A stretch of 64,000 nt of DNA from Stictocephala bisonia (GCA_035578905.1 JAQJVL010000670.1:127001-191000), one strand, 5' to 3'. Positions 13,908 to 26,720 are shown, counted from the first letter of the stretch. A program made the numbers and translations. Notes: generated by a model not told the origin, from the sequence alone.

Positions 13908-14257
13908 CAGCTTGTAACTGAAATACTTGGACAAACTTCAGGAGTTTGTTCCTGGGGTAAAAACAAACCAAAAATGTTATATAAACAAGTGTCCTAATAT
14001 GCACAGTGTTCTGTCTGTCTGTGTTTTTTTACATTATACTTTTTTCTATAGTGATAGTGACATGTCAGAGTGAATCCACGTTTTTTTGAGCTCCACAGTT
14101 TATAGTAGTTTTGTGAGGTATATTTCTTGAATTTTTAGGTCAAATTTTGACAAGTGTTGTGTTGTGTTTTAGTGTACGTATTCCTATCGTCTGTGTACGT
14201 ATAATCCATTACTTCTCCTCAAAATTAATTATTACTTAATATAGATCAGGTCAGTAG

Positions 14258-15052
14258 ATGCCACGTTCGCCTCCTTCAACAAAATCAAAGGTCAAGAGGA
14301 GTGGAGATAAGAGACCTGTACGACGATCTATATCTCTGTCGTCACCGTCTACTTCGTCTGCTCCCCCCACCACCATGTCGACATCAGCTGTTTCCTTATC
14401 AGAACTGGAGTCAACAATAACAAAGTGCCTCTCTAAAGACAGCTTTGTTACTAAAATTGTTGATCTCTTGTCCACCAGGGTCAAAGATGTTGTGCTTGAG
14501 GTGTTAACTGAGTCATTGCGGGAGGCAAGAGAAGAAATTGATGATTTAAGAAAGCAAGTTGCTTCCTTAAAATCCGACATCAAGAAGGTTGAAAGCCGTG
14601 CAGCCTCTTGTAATGATGATATAGAACAGTATACACGACGACACAACCTCAGGATATTTGGTGTTCCTGAGGTCGCAGATGAAGATACTGATGTTGTTGT
14701 GACGAAGTTCTTCACCGATAGGTTGAAGCTGGACATTCCTCTGGATAAGCTAGATAGAACGCACCGTGTAGGGAAGAAGCCTGGGCCAGCAGCCGACGGA
14801 AAACCTAGATGGAGACCAATAATAGTTTGGTTCTCCAGCTATCGAGATCGGCGCCAAGTGTACACTTCGAAGAAGCTTCTGAAGGGGTCTGCGATGACGG
14901 TGCGAGAGGATCTTACTTCCGGACGGGTGGATTTGCTGAAGGCTGCTATCTCCAGATTCGGCGTTAGGAACACCTGGACTTTTGATGGCAGAATACACTG
15001 GCTCCATAATGGTATCAAAGGTACTGCGATCCACATGGAGGACTCAAAGTGA
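14258..15052 (+). CDS. LINE ORF1 protein (coiled coil plus RRM-like, L1-ORF1-like)
   Basis: The product is a 264-aa open protein, probably the nucleic-acid-binding chaperone that packages the LINE RNA. Residues 1-45 are basic and rich in Ser/Thr/Pro. Residues about 55-125 form heptad-like helices (LREAREEIDDLRKQVASLKS, 87-106) and look like a coiled coil. From 129 (HNLRIFGVPE) the sequence resembles the RRM-like core of L1-type ORF1 proteins. A C-terminal segment follows with KKLLKGSAMTVREDLT and TWTFDGRIHW. The ATG at 14258 is the first in frame after the 5' UTR. It is the only intact long coding frame in the window and is clearly less AT-rich than its surroundings. Being open does not prove expression. 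Confidence 0.85.
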   Translation: MPRSPPSTKSKVKRSGDKRPVRRSISLSSPSTSSAPPTTMSTSAVSLSELESTITKCLSKDSFVTKIVDLLSTRVKDVVLEVLTESLREAREEIDDLRKQVASLKSDIKKVESRAASCNDDIEQYTRRHNLRIFGVPEVADEDTDVVVTKFFTDRLKLDIPLDKLDRTHRVGKKPGPAADGKPRWRPIIVWFSSYRDRRQVYTSKKLLKGSAMTVREDLTSGRVDLLKAAISRFGVRNTWTFDGRIHWLHNGIKGTAIHMEDSK

Positions 15053-15840
15053 GTAATCATCTGTAATTCTTACAATTTGTATTTATTTAGACTGAGACTT
15101 TGTTAAATATATAATCTTATTGCGAACTTTCTTTACTAATATATTAAGAGATCAGTTTAATAAGTACAAAGATTATTATTGATACTATTCCATATTTAAA
15201 AAATATTCTCTTTATTTTCCTTTCAACTTTTACATTATTTTTAGTCAAATATTATTTTTGTTTTGCCTGAAATTTTATTCCATTAGAATATTTATTAAAT
15301 CCATAAGACTATTATTTTAGTTTGTTTATTTTTTATTAATAATGCACATAAAACTTAAATCCATACATTTTATTGTTATTTTCATTTACTTATGTTTATT
15401 ATATTTGCAATTGCATGTAACTACATAGACCAACATGTAAGTAATGTATGCATGTGTTTACCTATAACTCATGTGATTTTTTATTAAAATTCCAGAAATA
15501 ATTATATTTTTAAATAGTATATTATTTTTAACATAAATTGAACGTACTTTTTAAACAAACTAATTAGTTTTTCTCTAGCATTAATTTATTTTTAAAAATT
15601 CTTCCATGATAATTTGTATTGACATTTTTTATTTTATTTTGTAGTACGTATTATGTTTATATTTGAGTCCGAGCAAGAAATTATTTATTGCTTATGTTAA
15701 GGTTTTATAAATTTTGTTTTGTATTAATTATGTTATCATTTTGTAGTAGTAAGTAATATACTTACACAATTATTATTGATTATTTTGTAGTTGAACTATT
15801 TTTAGTTTTAAAATTCTAATCTCGTTATAATTTTTAATTC
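15053..15840. other. AT-rich interval between ORF1 and ORF2 remnant
   Basis: About 790 bp of low-complexity T-rich sequence. The N-terminal part of the endonuclease expected ahead of the ORF2 remnant is not visible here. It was therefore deleted or replaced. Confidence 0.6.
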
Positions 15841-15989
15841 ATGTGTGGAGTCAACACCCCCATGTCAAGCTTTGTCAAATGACAAATATTCACTTGTCTG
15901 TATTATTGTTTTTGTTGAATTTATTTTTTATTACTTTCTGTTATATGCGTGAATGGTGTATGAATGAATTGCTTGCATCGCCTTGGCCG

Positions 15990-18307
15990 CCGGTATCGCT
16001 GGCTCTTCGTCACTTGCAGGGGCTACAAGCTACACATCACACTGCCACGGCTGCCACTTAGCTTGATATCATGGCGGTTATTGATCCTGACCTAGTCGCA
16101 CTCCACGGACAGCTTCCGGCTCCAGGTCTTTCTAAACATGACCTACTTCTATTTGTTTACAAACTTCGTCCTCCTAAATCAAAAGCTAATTTTATTACAT
16201 ACAGGAATTATAAAACACTCGACTGTAATTCAGTTTTATATGATGCTTTGTCATTGCCCTGGCAAGATATCCTTCTACTATTAGATGTAGACGCTATGGT
16301 TCAGCAGTTTAATTTCCTGCTTATTGGCCTTCTGGATCATCACGCTCGTCTTATCACTAAACGCTTAACCAAAAGACCTGCTCCTTGGATCAATGAAAGT
16401 ATTCGAACAATGCAGAAGCAACGTGACTCGTCATTTCGTAAGGCACGTCTAACTAAATCACAGGAAGACTGGTCAGTCTATAAAAAACTAAGAAATCAAG
16501 TTCAACAACATATACGCAATTCGAAGATTAGGTACTATTACAATTCACTTAATAACTCTAAGTCTACAAAGTTTACATGGTCCAAAATTAAGGAGCTGGG
16601 AATTGGAAAACCCAATAAACCTGAACATATCAATATCGATCTCAATACTATTAATGACTTTTTTGTAAATATTCCTGTGGATGTTTCTGGTGCCAAAAAC
16701 TACTCCATTGAGCTTCTGAATTCTCCCATTGTTATACCTTAAATTCAATTTTCATTTAAAACAGTGTCTGAGCGTGATGTTCTGAAGGCTATAATGCGAA
16801 CATGAAGTAATGCAGTTGGGGCAGATAGTCTTCCTATTAAATTTTTAAAGATAACTTTACCCGTTACAATTCCAACAATCACTGCTATTTTCAATACTTC
16901 CTTAATGACCGGGATCTTCCCAACTGCATGGAAATCAGCTATAGTTTGTCCCCTTCAAAAAGTTGCGAATCCTGTATCACCATCTGATCTGAGACCCATT
17001 AGTATTCTCCCTGCTCTTTCCAAATGTCTTGAAAGAATTGTCCATACGCAACTCTCATATTATACTGAGGAATTTAATTTAATATCTAAATTTCTATCTG
17101 GTTTCCGTAAATTTCATAGTACTACAACAGCTCTTCTTAAAATTACAGAAGATATCCGTGCAGCTATGGATAATGGAGAGCTTACATTGTTAACACTTTT
17201 TGACTTTTCAAAAGCTTTCGATTGTGTTTATCACCATCTTCTTACAATAAAATTAAAAAAATATGGTCTAACTGATGGTAGTGTTGGCTGGGTCGAGTCC
17301 TATCTATCTGGTCGTAGGCAGTGTGTAAAAACTAATGATGGTATGTCTGAATGGAGACATGTTTCTAGAGGAGTTCCTCAGGGTTCAGTGTTGGGTTCAC
17401 TACTGTTTATTCTTTATATAAATGATATTACAGATCACATAAGATATTCCTCCTACCACTTATATGCAGATGACTTGCAAATCTATCAACACTTCTCTAT
17501 TACTGAGATGGCAAGAGCTGTTTCTAGAACAAACAGTGACATCGATGCACTTTCTTCTTGGGCCGTGAAACATGGATTGAAACTTAATGAACAAAAGACA
17601 CAGGCAATTGTCATTGGACACCCAAGGCTAATTTCTAAAGTTAATATTGACACATTTCCTAAGCTTCAACTAAATAACTCTACTTTAGATTATTGTGAAA
17701 AAGTAAAGAATCTTGGTCTTGTCATGTGTAGGACTTTGAATTGGACTGATCAGATTATGACTACGTGCAATCGAGTGTTTGCTGGCATTCACTGAAACGC
17801 TATGCATCTTTTCTTCCATTTAACGTTAAAGTGATGCTGGTCAAGACACTTGTTTTGCCTCATTTTAATTATTGTGATATCGTAACTAGTGACATGACTG
17901 TTAAGCTCTCGGACAAGCTTCAACGTGCGCAGAACTATTGTATAAAATTTATTTTCAATCTACGGTGTTATGATCACGTTACGCCATTCTTCAATGAACT
18001 GTCTATTCTTAAGCTTAAACAGCTTCGTGAGTATCATTTACTATTACTGATTCACAAGATTTTAAAAACAAAAAATCCCAGTTACTTGTCCGATCGTTTC
18101 AGGTTCATGAACGAAATAAGTTCTAGAAATACTCATCAGGAGGCATCAATATTATCAGTCCCTGTACATCGTACTACTTTATATAACAAATCTTTCACTG
18201 TAACAGCTTGTCGCCTATGGAATGCGCTCCCTGACAGCATCAAAATAGTCGAAGGTTACCCTCGTTACGGGGTGGAAGTTAAAGGTCATTTGATGCGGGA
18301 TCTGTAG
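15990..18307 (+). pseudogene. LINE ORF2 remnant: endonuclease end plus reverse transcriptase
   Basis: ORF2 encodes the nicking endonuclease and reverse transcriptase. Only the last ~50 residues of the endonuclease remain: QATHHTATAAT, a stop, LDIMAV, then GLSKHDLLLF where SDHD is usual. RT landmarks follow in order: PISILPALSKCLERI, GFRKFHSTTTALL, FDFSKAFD (motif A), GVPQGSVLGSLLF, LYADDLQIY (YADD at 17463-17474) and HGLKLNEQKTQ. The C-terminal part reads LPHFNYCDIV and WNALPDSIK. Breaks are an in-frame TAG at 16059-16061 (likely from TGG), TAA at 16740-16742, TGA at 16803-16805, and a frameshift near 17790 that moves the reading to the frame ending at 18307. The catalytic residues are intact, but the gene is dead. 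Confidence 0.9.
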
Positions 18308-18598
18308 TGGCGGTGGGCTGGTGGTTTGCGGGGGCTACAGTATGTGGGGTGCGAGTAAGGTATGAATGGGTGAGTGCCTTTAAAGCGTTTTTTTCTTTCT
18401 TTCTTTTGAATTTACTATTAAATTTGAATAGTTATTGCCAATTTTTTTTTGTATTGATTAGCTTTATTAGATTAGTTAATCTTTTAATTTTTGTTTATTT
18501 TTACATAAAATTGTTTTATATTGCATTACGTAGAGTTTAATATGATTTTATGTTATCTATTTCAAGTTGTATTATTTATCTGAGGTTAAGTGGTAGAG

Positions 18599-18614
18599 AG
18601 GACTCTATAGTCCT
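18599..18614 (+). other. Conserved hairpin at the CR1-like LINE 3' end
   Basis: AGGACT (18599-18604), loop CTAT, AGTCCT (18609-18614). The related 3' end at 34810-34825 has GGGACT, loop TTCT, AGTCCC, so the outermost pair changed from A-T to G-C with pairing kept. LINE RTs are known to recognise the RNA 3' end, so this is a plausible recognition stem. Confidence 0.6.
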
Positions 18615-19355
18615 AACTTCACCTCCAATAAAGCCATCTTTCATTTCACTTCTCAGTAACTATAAAAGGTAGAGTGTTGAAATTTGGCACATATTTACAC
18701 TAGTAAAATTCTATTATAGAAAAAATGTAAAACATAATTTCTTGGAAAATATCAAAATGGTGTTAGTTAAAAGCTTTGACCTTAAATTCCATGAATACTA
18801 CACCATGTATTTAAAAAAAAGAATTAATAAACTGTAGGAAATTTGATTACAAAACTAACAATACCTTATTTATTGAAACACAAACAAGAAATGCATAATT
18901 TGTGGTATTTTCATTAATCTAGTTACACTTGAAAAACGAAAATTCAAGTGTAACTAGATTAAAGAAAATACCACAAATTATGCATTTATTGTTTGTTTTC
19001 AATTAATAAGGTATTGTCAGTTTTGTTTTAAAATTTCCTACAGTTTATCACTTGTGTGCTTTTTTATACAGGGTGTAGATTTCATGGAATCAAACGTCAA
19101 AGTTTTAAACTAACCACCACTTTGAAGTTTTCCAACGAATTTTGTTTTACACTTTTTGTGTAATAAAGTATTACTATTATAGAATATGTGCCAAATTTCA
19201 ATACTCTACCTTTTATGGTTGCTGAGAAAAAATATAATGTAAAAAACACATACAAACAGGAAACGATGCATATTAGGACATAAGTTTATAAGAATTTTTT
19301 GGTTTGTTTTTACCCCAGGAACAACCTTCTGAAGTTTGTCCAAGTATTTCAGTTA

Positions 19356-19362
<7 letters not shown>

Positions 19363-19400
<38 letters not shown>
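19363..19400. repeat. (TA)n microsatellite at the palindrome's right edge
   Basis: A pure TA run of about 37 bp abuts the right end of the mariner-like palindrome. It may have grown from the TA target dinucleotide. Confidence 0.9.
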
Positions 19401-19401
<1 letters not shown>

Positions 19402-20410
19402 TGTTACAAGTAAGATACAGTATGTTTGAGAGGCTGACAAATAACAGTTTGTTAACAGTTTGTTAATAAAGCATAACACATGTTTTTAAATTGCTCACAA
19501 TTCACAAAAATACCATGTTCTGTCTATTAAATATGGTAAGCTACTTTACAAAATGGCATGATTTTGTTTCAGTATATCGTGGTTATAAAACGGCAATAAA
19601 CCTTAGAATACATAATCAAAATCACAGATTTTGACTAATTGTTTGTACAGGAATGTAAAATGTTTAAGCACATTAAAGTATGGCACGCATTTTCACATTC
19701 AATACACTTGTTTGTAAACTTTTAAGTAGTTTTTACAGCTATTGAAATTGTACGAATAACAATTTCAATCTCTATTAGAATTTTTTTTGAGAATAAAAAT
19801 ATATCTGCAAATGGATTTAAGTTTTCCCTGATTGTAAAAAATAAAAGTAATGTCGTGTAAGGAAATATTAACACAAGATATTTCTATAAATAACAAAATC
19901 AGTGTTTAAGGATAATTTTAGTACAAAGTTATCTATTTTAGTTATCTATAGTTAGTTGTCTATGACAGTCTTAGATATAACTGACTAATATCAGTAAAAC
20001 TGTAAGCTCCAGTATGACATTCATTATATTGAGTAATGCCAAAATATAATTAATAATACTGCACATTTATTTTACAAATGCGAGTCCTTCCAATATAAAT
20101 CGACTAATCTTTAACCACATTTATAACATATGAGTTCAGATAGATCGACCTTATTTTCAAAGTTTATGTAGGCCAGGAATTAATATTGACTGTTACATTT
20201 CTAATAGGTAATATTGACGCATCATTTAAAAAACTCAGTTAAAAGCTTTAAATAATATAAAAAAACAAAGTTGTACAACGAATTTATTTGCTTTTCTCCA
20301 CATGAATATCCTTTAACAATACCAAAGATTGTAGAACTGTATTGTAATAATTTTAAGTTCCAACATTCGTTCTTGCGTATGCTACTGATTTCACAATACG
20401 GTAACATGTA
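19401..20410. other. AT-rich stretch, nothing recognised
   Basis: No coding or repeat signal is seen. The last ~40 bp may be a degenerate half unit of the adjoining satellite. Confidence 0.6.
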
Positions 20411-23400
20411 CAGTAACACAACACAAACAACTACGATCTACATGTGACAATCAAGCCTGCCTGGTCTTCACTGATTGAATAAGCCGATAACGTGACTCCC
20501 ACAACAGGGATCTACTGCTTCACATATCGTACTGTGTTACTATCAACAGTAACACAACACAAACAACTACGATCTACATGTGACAATCAAGCCTGCCTGG
20601 TCGTCACTGATTGAATAAGCCGATAACGTGACTCCCACAACAGGGAGCTGCTGCTTCACATATCGTACTGTGTTACTATCAACAGTAACACAACACAAAC
20701 AACTACTATCTACATGTGACAATCAAGCCTGCCTGGTCGTCATTGATTGAATAAGCCGATAACGTGACTCCCACAACAGGGAGCTACTGCTTCACATATC
20801 GTACTGTGTTACCATCAACAGTAACACAACACAAACAACTACTATCTACATGTGACAATCAAGCCTGCCTGGTCGTCACTGGTTGAATAAGCCGATAACG
20901 TGACTCCCACAACAGGGAGCTGCTGCTTCACATATCGTACTGTGTTACCATCAGCAGTAACATAACACAAACAACTACGATCTACATGTGACAATCAAGC
21001 CTGCCTGGTCGTCACTGATTGAATAAGCCGATAACGTGACTCCCAAAACAGATAGCTACTGCTTCACAGATCGTACTGTTACCGTCAACTGTAACACAAC
21101 ACAAACAACTACGATCTACATGTGACAATCAAGCCTGCCTGGTCGTCACTGATTGAATAAGCCGATAACGTGACTCCCAAAACAGATAGCTACTGCTTCA
21201 CAGATCGTACTGTGTTACCATCAACAGTAACACAACACAAACAACTACGACCTACATGTGGAAATCAAGCCTGCCTGATCGTCACTGATTGAATGAGCCA
21301 ATAACGTAACACCCGTCTCACAATATGGAGCTGGTACCTGAAAAATCACGGTGTGAGTTACCATCAACAGTAACGCAATACAAACAACTACGACCTACAT
21401 GTGGAAATCAAGCCTGCCTGATCGTCACTGATTGAATGAGCCAATAACGTAACATCCGTCTCACAATATGGAGCTGGTACCTGAAAGATCACGGTGTGAG
21501 TTACCATTAACAGTAATGAAATACTACGACCTACATGTGGAAATCAAGCCTGCCTAGTCGTCACTGATTGAATGAGCTAATAACGTAACACCCGTCTCAC
21601 AATATGGAGCTGGTACCTGAAAAATCACGGTGTGAGTTACCATCAACAGTAACGCAATACAAACAACTACGACCTACATGTTGAAATCAAGCCTGCCTAG
21701 TCGTCACTGATTGAATGAGCCAATAACGTAACACCCGTCTCACAATATGGAGCTGGTACCTGAAAGATCACGGTATGAGTTACCATCAACAGTAATGCAA
21801 TACTACGACCTACATGTGGAAATCAAGCCTGCCTAGTCGTCACTGATTGAATGAGCTAATAACGTAACATCCGTCTCACAATATGGAGCTGGTACCTGAA
21901 AGATCACGGTATGAGTTACCATCAACAGTAATGCAATACTACGACCTACATGTGGAAATCAAGCCTGCCTAGTTATAACTGATTGAATGAGCTAATAACG
22001 TAACATCCGTCTCACAATATGGAGCTGGTACCTAAAAGATCACGGTATGAGTTACCATCAACAGTAATGCAATACTACGACCTACATGTGGAAATCAAGC
22101 CTGCCTAGTTATAACTGATTGAATGAGCTAATAACGTAACATCCGTCTCACAATATGGAGCTGGTACCTGAAAGATCACGGTATGAGTTACCATCAACAG
22201 TAATGCAATACTACGACCTACATGTGGAAATCAAGCCTGCCTAGTCGTCACTGATTGAATGAGCTAATAACGTAACATCCGTCTCACAATATGGAGCTGG
22301 TACCTGAAAGATCACGGTATGAGTTACCATCAACAGTAATGCAATACTACGACCTACATGTGGAAATCAAGCCTGCCTAGTCGTCACTGATTGAATAAGC
22401 CAATAACGTAACATCCGTCTCACAATATGGAGCTGGTACCTAAAAGATCACGGTATGAGTTACCATCAACAGTAATGCAATACTACGACCTACATGTGGA
22501 AATCAAGCCTGCCTAGTCGTCACTGATTGAATGAGCTAATAACGTAACATCCGTCTCACAATATGGAGCTGGTACCTGAAAGATCACGGTATGAGTTACC
22601 ATCAACAGTAATGCAATACTACGACCTACATGTGGAAATCAAGCCTGCCTAGTCGTCACTGATTGAATGAGCTAATAACGTAACATCCGTCTCACAATAT
22701 GGAGCTGGTACCTGAAAGATCACGGTATGAGTTACCATCAACAGTAATGCAATACTACGACCTACATGTGGAAATCAAGCCTGCCTAGTCGTCACTGATT
22801 GAATGAGCTAATAACGTAACACCCGTCTCACAATATGGAGCTGGTACCTGAAAGATCACGGTATGAGTTACCATCAACAGTAATGCAATACTACGACCTA
22901 CATGTGGAAATCAAGCCTGCCTAGTTATAACTGATTGAATGAGCTAATAACGTAACATCCGTCTCACAATATGGAGCTGGTACCTAAAAGATCACGGTAT
23001 GAGTTACCATCAACAGTAATGCAATACTACGACCTACATGTGGAAATCAAGCCTGCCTAGTTATAACTGATTGAATGAGCTAATAACGTAACATCCGTCT
23101 CACAATATGGAGCTGGTACCTGAAAGATCACGGTATGAGTTACCATCAACAGTAATGCAATACTACGACCTACATGTGGAAATCAAGCCTGCCTAGTTAT
23201 AACTGATTGAATGAGCTAATAACGTAACATCCGTCTCACAATATGGAGCTGGTACCTGAAAGATCACGGTATGAGTTACCATCAACAGTAATGCAATACT
23301 ACGACCTACATGTGGAAATCAAGCCTGCCTAGTTATAACTGATTGAATGAGCTAATAACGTAACATCCGTCTCACAATATGGAGCTGGTACCTAAAAGAT

Positions 23401-23945
23401 CACGGTATGAGTTACCATCAACAGTAATGCAATACTACGACCTACATGTGGAAATCAAGCCTGCCTAGTTATAACTGATTGAATGAGCTAATAACGTAAC
23501 ATCCGTCTCACAATATGGAGCTGGTACCTGAAAGATCACGGTATGAGTTACCATCAACAGTAATGCAATACTACGACCTACATGTGGAAATCAAGCCTGC
23601 CTAGTTATAACTGATTAGTTAGCTAATAACGTGGATTCCCTCATACCACATGGAACTGTCACCCCACTGACCGCACTGTGTGTTATCAACAGTAACTCAA
23701 CACAAAAACCTATGACATACATATGGCAGTCAAGCCTACCTGGCCAAAAAAGATTAAATAAGACGATAACGTGTCTTCCCCCAAAAATGTGGATCTTCTA
23801 CATAATAGATCGTATAGTGTTTTAGCATCAGAAGTAACACTACACATATAACTACGATCTACATGTGGCAATCAAGCTAGCCTGGTCGTAACTGATTGAA
23901 TAAGGCAATAATGTGACCTACCCCCCCCCCCCACAATAGAGACCA
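20411..23945. repeat. Satellite array, 136-143-bp unit, two subfamilies
   Basis: About 26 head-to-tail units. Register points (CAGTAAC or CAGTAAT) fall at 20411, 20547, 20683, 20819, 20955, 21089, 21225, 21368, 21511, 21647, 21790, 21926, then every 136 bp to 23558, then 23690 and 23832. Type A (to about 21300) carries GACAATCAAGCC and CTTCACATATCG. Type B (from about 21300) carries GGAAATCAAGCC and ATATGGAGCTGG. B occurs as 143 bp and as a 136-bp form lacking 7 bp (AATACAAACAACTACG shortened to AATACTACG). Edge units at the right are diverged and include a C run (23921-23932). No long ORF spans it. Confidence 0.95.
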
Positions 23946-25639
23946 AGAATGTATACCTATCTGTGTCAGTTGGCAAACGGCCTAATAAATAAGTGAGTAG
24001 GATACTAATCATCTTAGATTAATCTCTATATTTTCCTTAAACAAGAAATATAACAATGTGTGCAACTGTTGATAATCATTCCAATAGTATTCAATAATTT
24101 GACGTCCAACAGTAAAAACTATTTAATAAACTGTGAAAAATTCCAACATTAAAGAAACTACCTAATAGTAATAAATACTTGTCATTTCAAATTATTTACT
24201 TGAATAAACATTAAACAACAAAGTAAGTACTAAGAATTTGCAACAACAAAACAAAAGCAAACTATCTATAAAGCTAAATAGATAAATTTGCTCTAATAAA
24301 GACAATGCACTTGCTTATAGCATGATGATTTGATCTTGACAAATCTGAAAGCTTAGGTTATGTTTTGCTAGGTTGGTTAAGATTGGCCGGTAGGTGTTAC
24401 AGTGCCACCTGAAAGAAATAGTTATATTAATAAAAACAGTGAAATAAGAATTAAACAGACACTGAATCTGTTACAGTACAAACAAGAGCTATACGTAATC
24501 TCGTTTATTGTTAGGGATGTTATTGTTGTAACTTAGGCTGATGAGGTCTCAATGCTGCACCTTCCCGACCTAGTTTAGTCTTCTATGTTTTGTTTAAGAA
24601 ATATGAACATATTATTCACTAACGATATTTATAGTGGAAATATATTATTCATAGCTTAGCCTATATTGCAATGTATAGTACTAAAATAACATGTTAGTAA
24701 ACACTGGGCATTTCTTAGACAATATCAAACAGAACCTCAATATGCATAACGAAATACTTCCAATTGTAACGATCAACTCAACATTAAAATAATGTACGTC
24801 AAAGTAATGCCATGAATGAACCATTATAAAATGTTTAATCCAAGATTTTCTTGAAAAATGTACATGTTCTTAGAATGATTACATTATCAGCTAACATGTA
24901 TGAACAGAAGGATTAATTTATGTTAAAAAGTTATTTATTACCTTCATATGGATTGGAATAAAGATAAAACACTGTTTATTTCTCAAACTGTTGCTTTTTA
25001 TTTTCCTTTATTTATTTTATTCTACTTTTACTCATATTCTATGGTTCAATATACAAACAAATGTTCAATTCGTTAGGTTTACTTAAACTTAATTGAGGAA
25101 TTTCTCAATACATTAGAGTTGTTTGGACACATTTCAATTATGACTTTTAATATATTAAAAGCAGTGAAAATATTCGGAGTTATTTTCGTTATTCATTTGT
25201 TATCATTACAACATAATATTATATATTTCAATAGATTTTCACTATAGTGTTTCCCATACTTCACATACTAATACATTTTTAAGTAAACTTACTTTTTAAA
25301 TCTAAAAAGTAATATTCCCCGTGCTTCCAAACGGTTCCTCACAAAAAACTAGCAAATTAACTTAAAACAAATTATTTTTACTAATTGTTTAATTTTCCAA
25401 TTTGTTGTGATTCAATAAAAGCATTAAAAATGGTTGAAAAAAATGTGAGTCTGAAATATTCAAAATACTTACTTAAGCAATTCATACCTTACGTACAGAT
25501 GAAGATGAACAACTGTTATGAGGCAAGGAAGACACTAGAATGAGCAGGAATTTAAAAATTCAAACCAGTTTCTTCTGTGTAAAATGAAATATTGACTGAC
25601 AGTGCAGCTGTGGCTGTGCAGCTGAATTGTATGTGTATG

Positions 25640-25684
<45 letters not shown>

Positions 25685-26589
25685 ATGTTAATTACATGGT
25701 CCTCACCGACAAGTTATATCAAACTTGGTGAGACCAAATCTGTAAAATAAATGTACAGTTAAATAAATAAAATAAAATATTCCATAGTTATAGATTCCAA
25801 TCGATTCCTGATTTTATTGTATTATAATATTAATATTTGGCCATTCTTATATTAAAATTGTTTAAATAGGAACGTTTAGTGAGAGAAAACAAAATAACTT
25901 GAATGTAGGTCGACTTAACACCTATAATTTTCGAATATCATTACCATTATACCACTTCAATACGATGTCTATAGATAGGAGCTGGGAATAAAGAAAGAGC
26001 CCTAACAAAGTTTCCTAAGCCTTTGTATTGATTTTTCCTTAATGTATTATTTTTAATAGAACATTATGAATAAATGATTGCTTTAACTTTTTACTCTATG
26101 AAACTGGACTTCCATAACCATAATTCACGAAATTTTCGTTTGTTATTTTCTATACCACTTATTTAATTCCAATTTTTGTTCATTGAATTTTTACGTTAGT
26201 CACAATGCTATGTGTTGTTTTCCTTCACTTGACACTTTCCAATCAAAAATTTATTGTCTTAATAAATAAAATAATTATTAAACTGTAATGTTGATAATTG
26301 TTTTCCAAAACCTAGTTTTAAGTATAATGATATAATCCCTAATTTTTAATACCGATATAGTTTATTTTATTTAAAATTATTCCAAAATACCTTACTAGTT
26401 ATTTTATAAAAACGTTTAAAATTCTAAAAAGAAGATGTATAGTTGTTTTTTTTTTTTTTTTTCTTTAAAGCTCTATATAATATAAATTTTCTGCTTATAA
26501 AAGCGCATGCACTAGTGCAAATTAATCACCATAATAATATCGTGATCAAGCAGTTTTATTATGTAATAAAGTTAAACCAAACGGCTCTG
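23946..26589. other. AT-rich stretch with a (TA)n tract
   Basis: No gene is seen. An interrupted TA microsatellite occupies about 25637-25684, and a T run lies near 26443-26461. A few AT-poorer patches (24340-24420, 24520-24590) match nothing I recognise. Confidence 0.6.
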
Positions 26590-26720
26590 GAAGATCCGGT
26601 GGCCAAGTGGTCTATAGCGTAAATACGTTGGTCCGACTTACAGATAGGCCTGGCTCGTGTTCGATTTTTGGCTAGAAGTTACTATCAGTACTCTTGTACT
26701 GTAGTCTACTTGTTCACACT
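26590..26720 (+). repeat. tRNA-derived SINE or tRNA pseudogene (Leu/Ser-like head)
   Basis: A box A-like TGGCCAAGTGG (about 26600) is followed by a box B-like GTGTTCGATTTTTGG (about 26656-26670). Both are in the orientation and spacing of a class II tRNA or SINE head. Stems are degenerate and no clear 3' tail was found. It differs from the 28.5/43.5-kb family. Confidence 0.4.

Larger units (their letters stand above)
14048..18650 (+). mobile_element. CR1-type LINE nested in the palindromic element
   Basis: This non-LTR retrotransposon is about 4.6 kb: 5' UTR (14048-14257), intact ORF1, an AT-rich interval, a broken ORF2, a 3' UTR, and a 3' end with a short hairpin and a TTTCATTTCA tail. The borders are set by the break in the host palindrome. 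Both junctions carry TTCT, either a very short duplication or microhomology. CR1-type assignment rests on RT motifs, two-ORF layout and 3' end form; related L2 or Jockey-like groups are not excluded. Confidence 0.85.
13908..19362. mobile_element. Long-palindrome mariner-like element, split by a LINE
   Basis: The outer ends are inverted copies that begin TA|CAG..TGTAACTGAAATACT (left 13908; right, on the minus strand, from 19362). Without the inserted LINE, the arms run 13908-14047 plus 18651-18930, and 18945-19362. They meet at a short loop near 18935 (GAAAAACGAAAATTC), giving an ancestral palindrome of roughly 850 bp. The left arm breaks at a T-rich TTCT and resumes at 18651 with TCTCAGTAACTATAAAAGG, matching the intact right arm near 19200-19230. 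CAG-type ends with a TA target suggest a Tc1/mariner MITE. No transposase is encoded. Confidence 0.85.

Noticed and set aside
24535..24590. CTGATGAG as a hammerhead ribozyme core
   Set aside because: No GAAA follows at stem II distance and no stem can be drawn.
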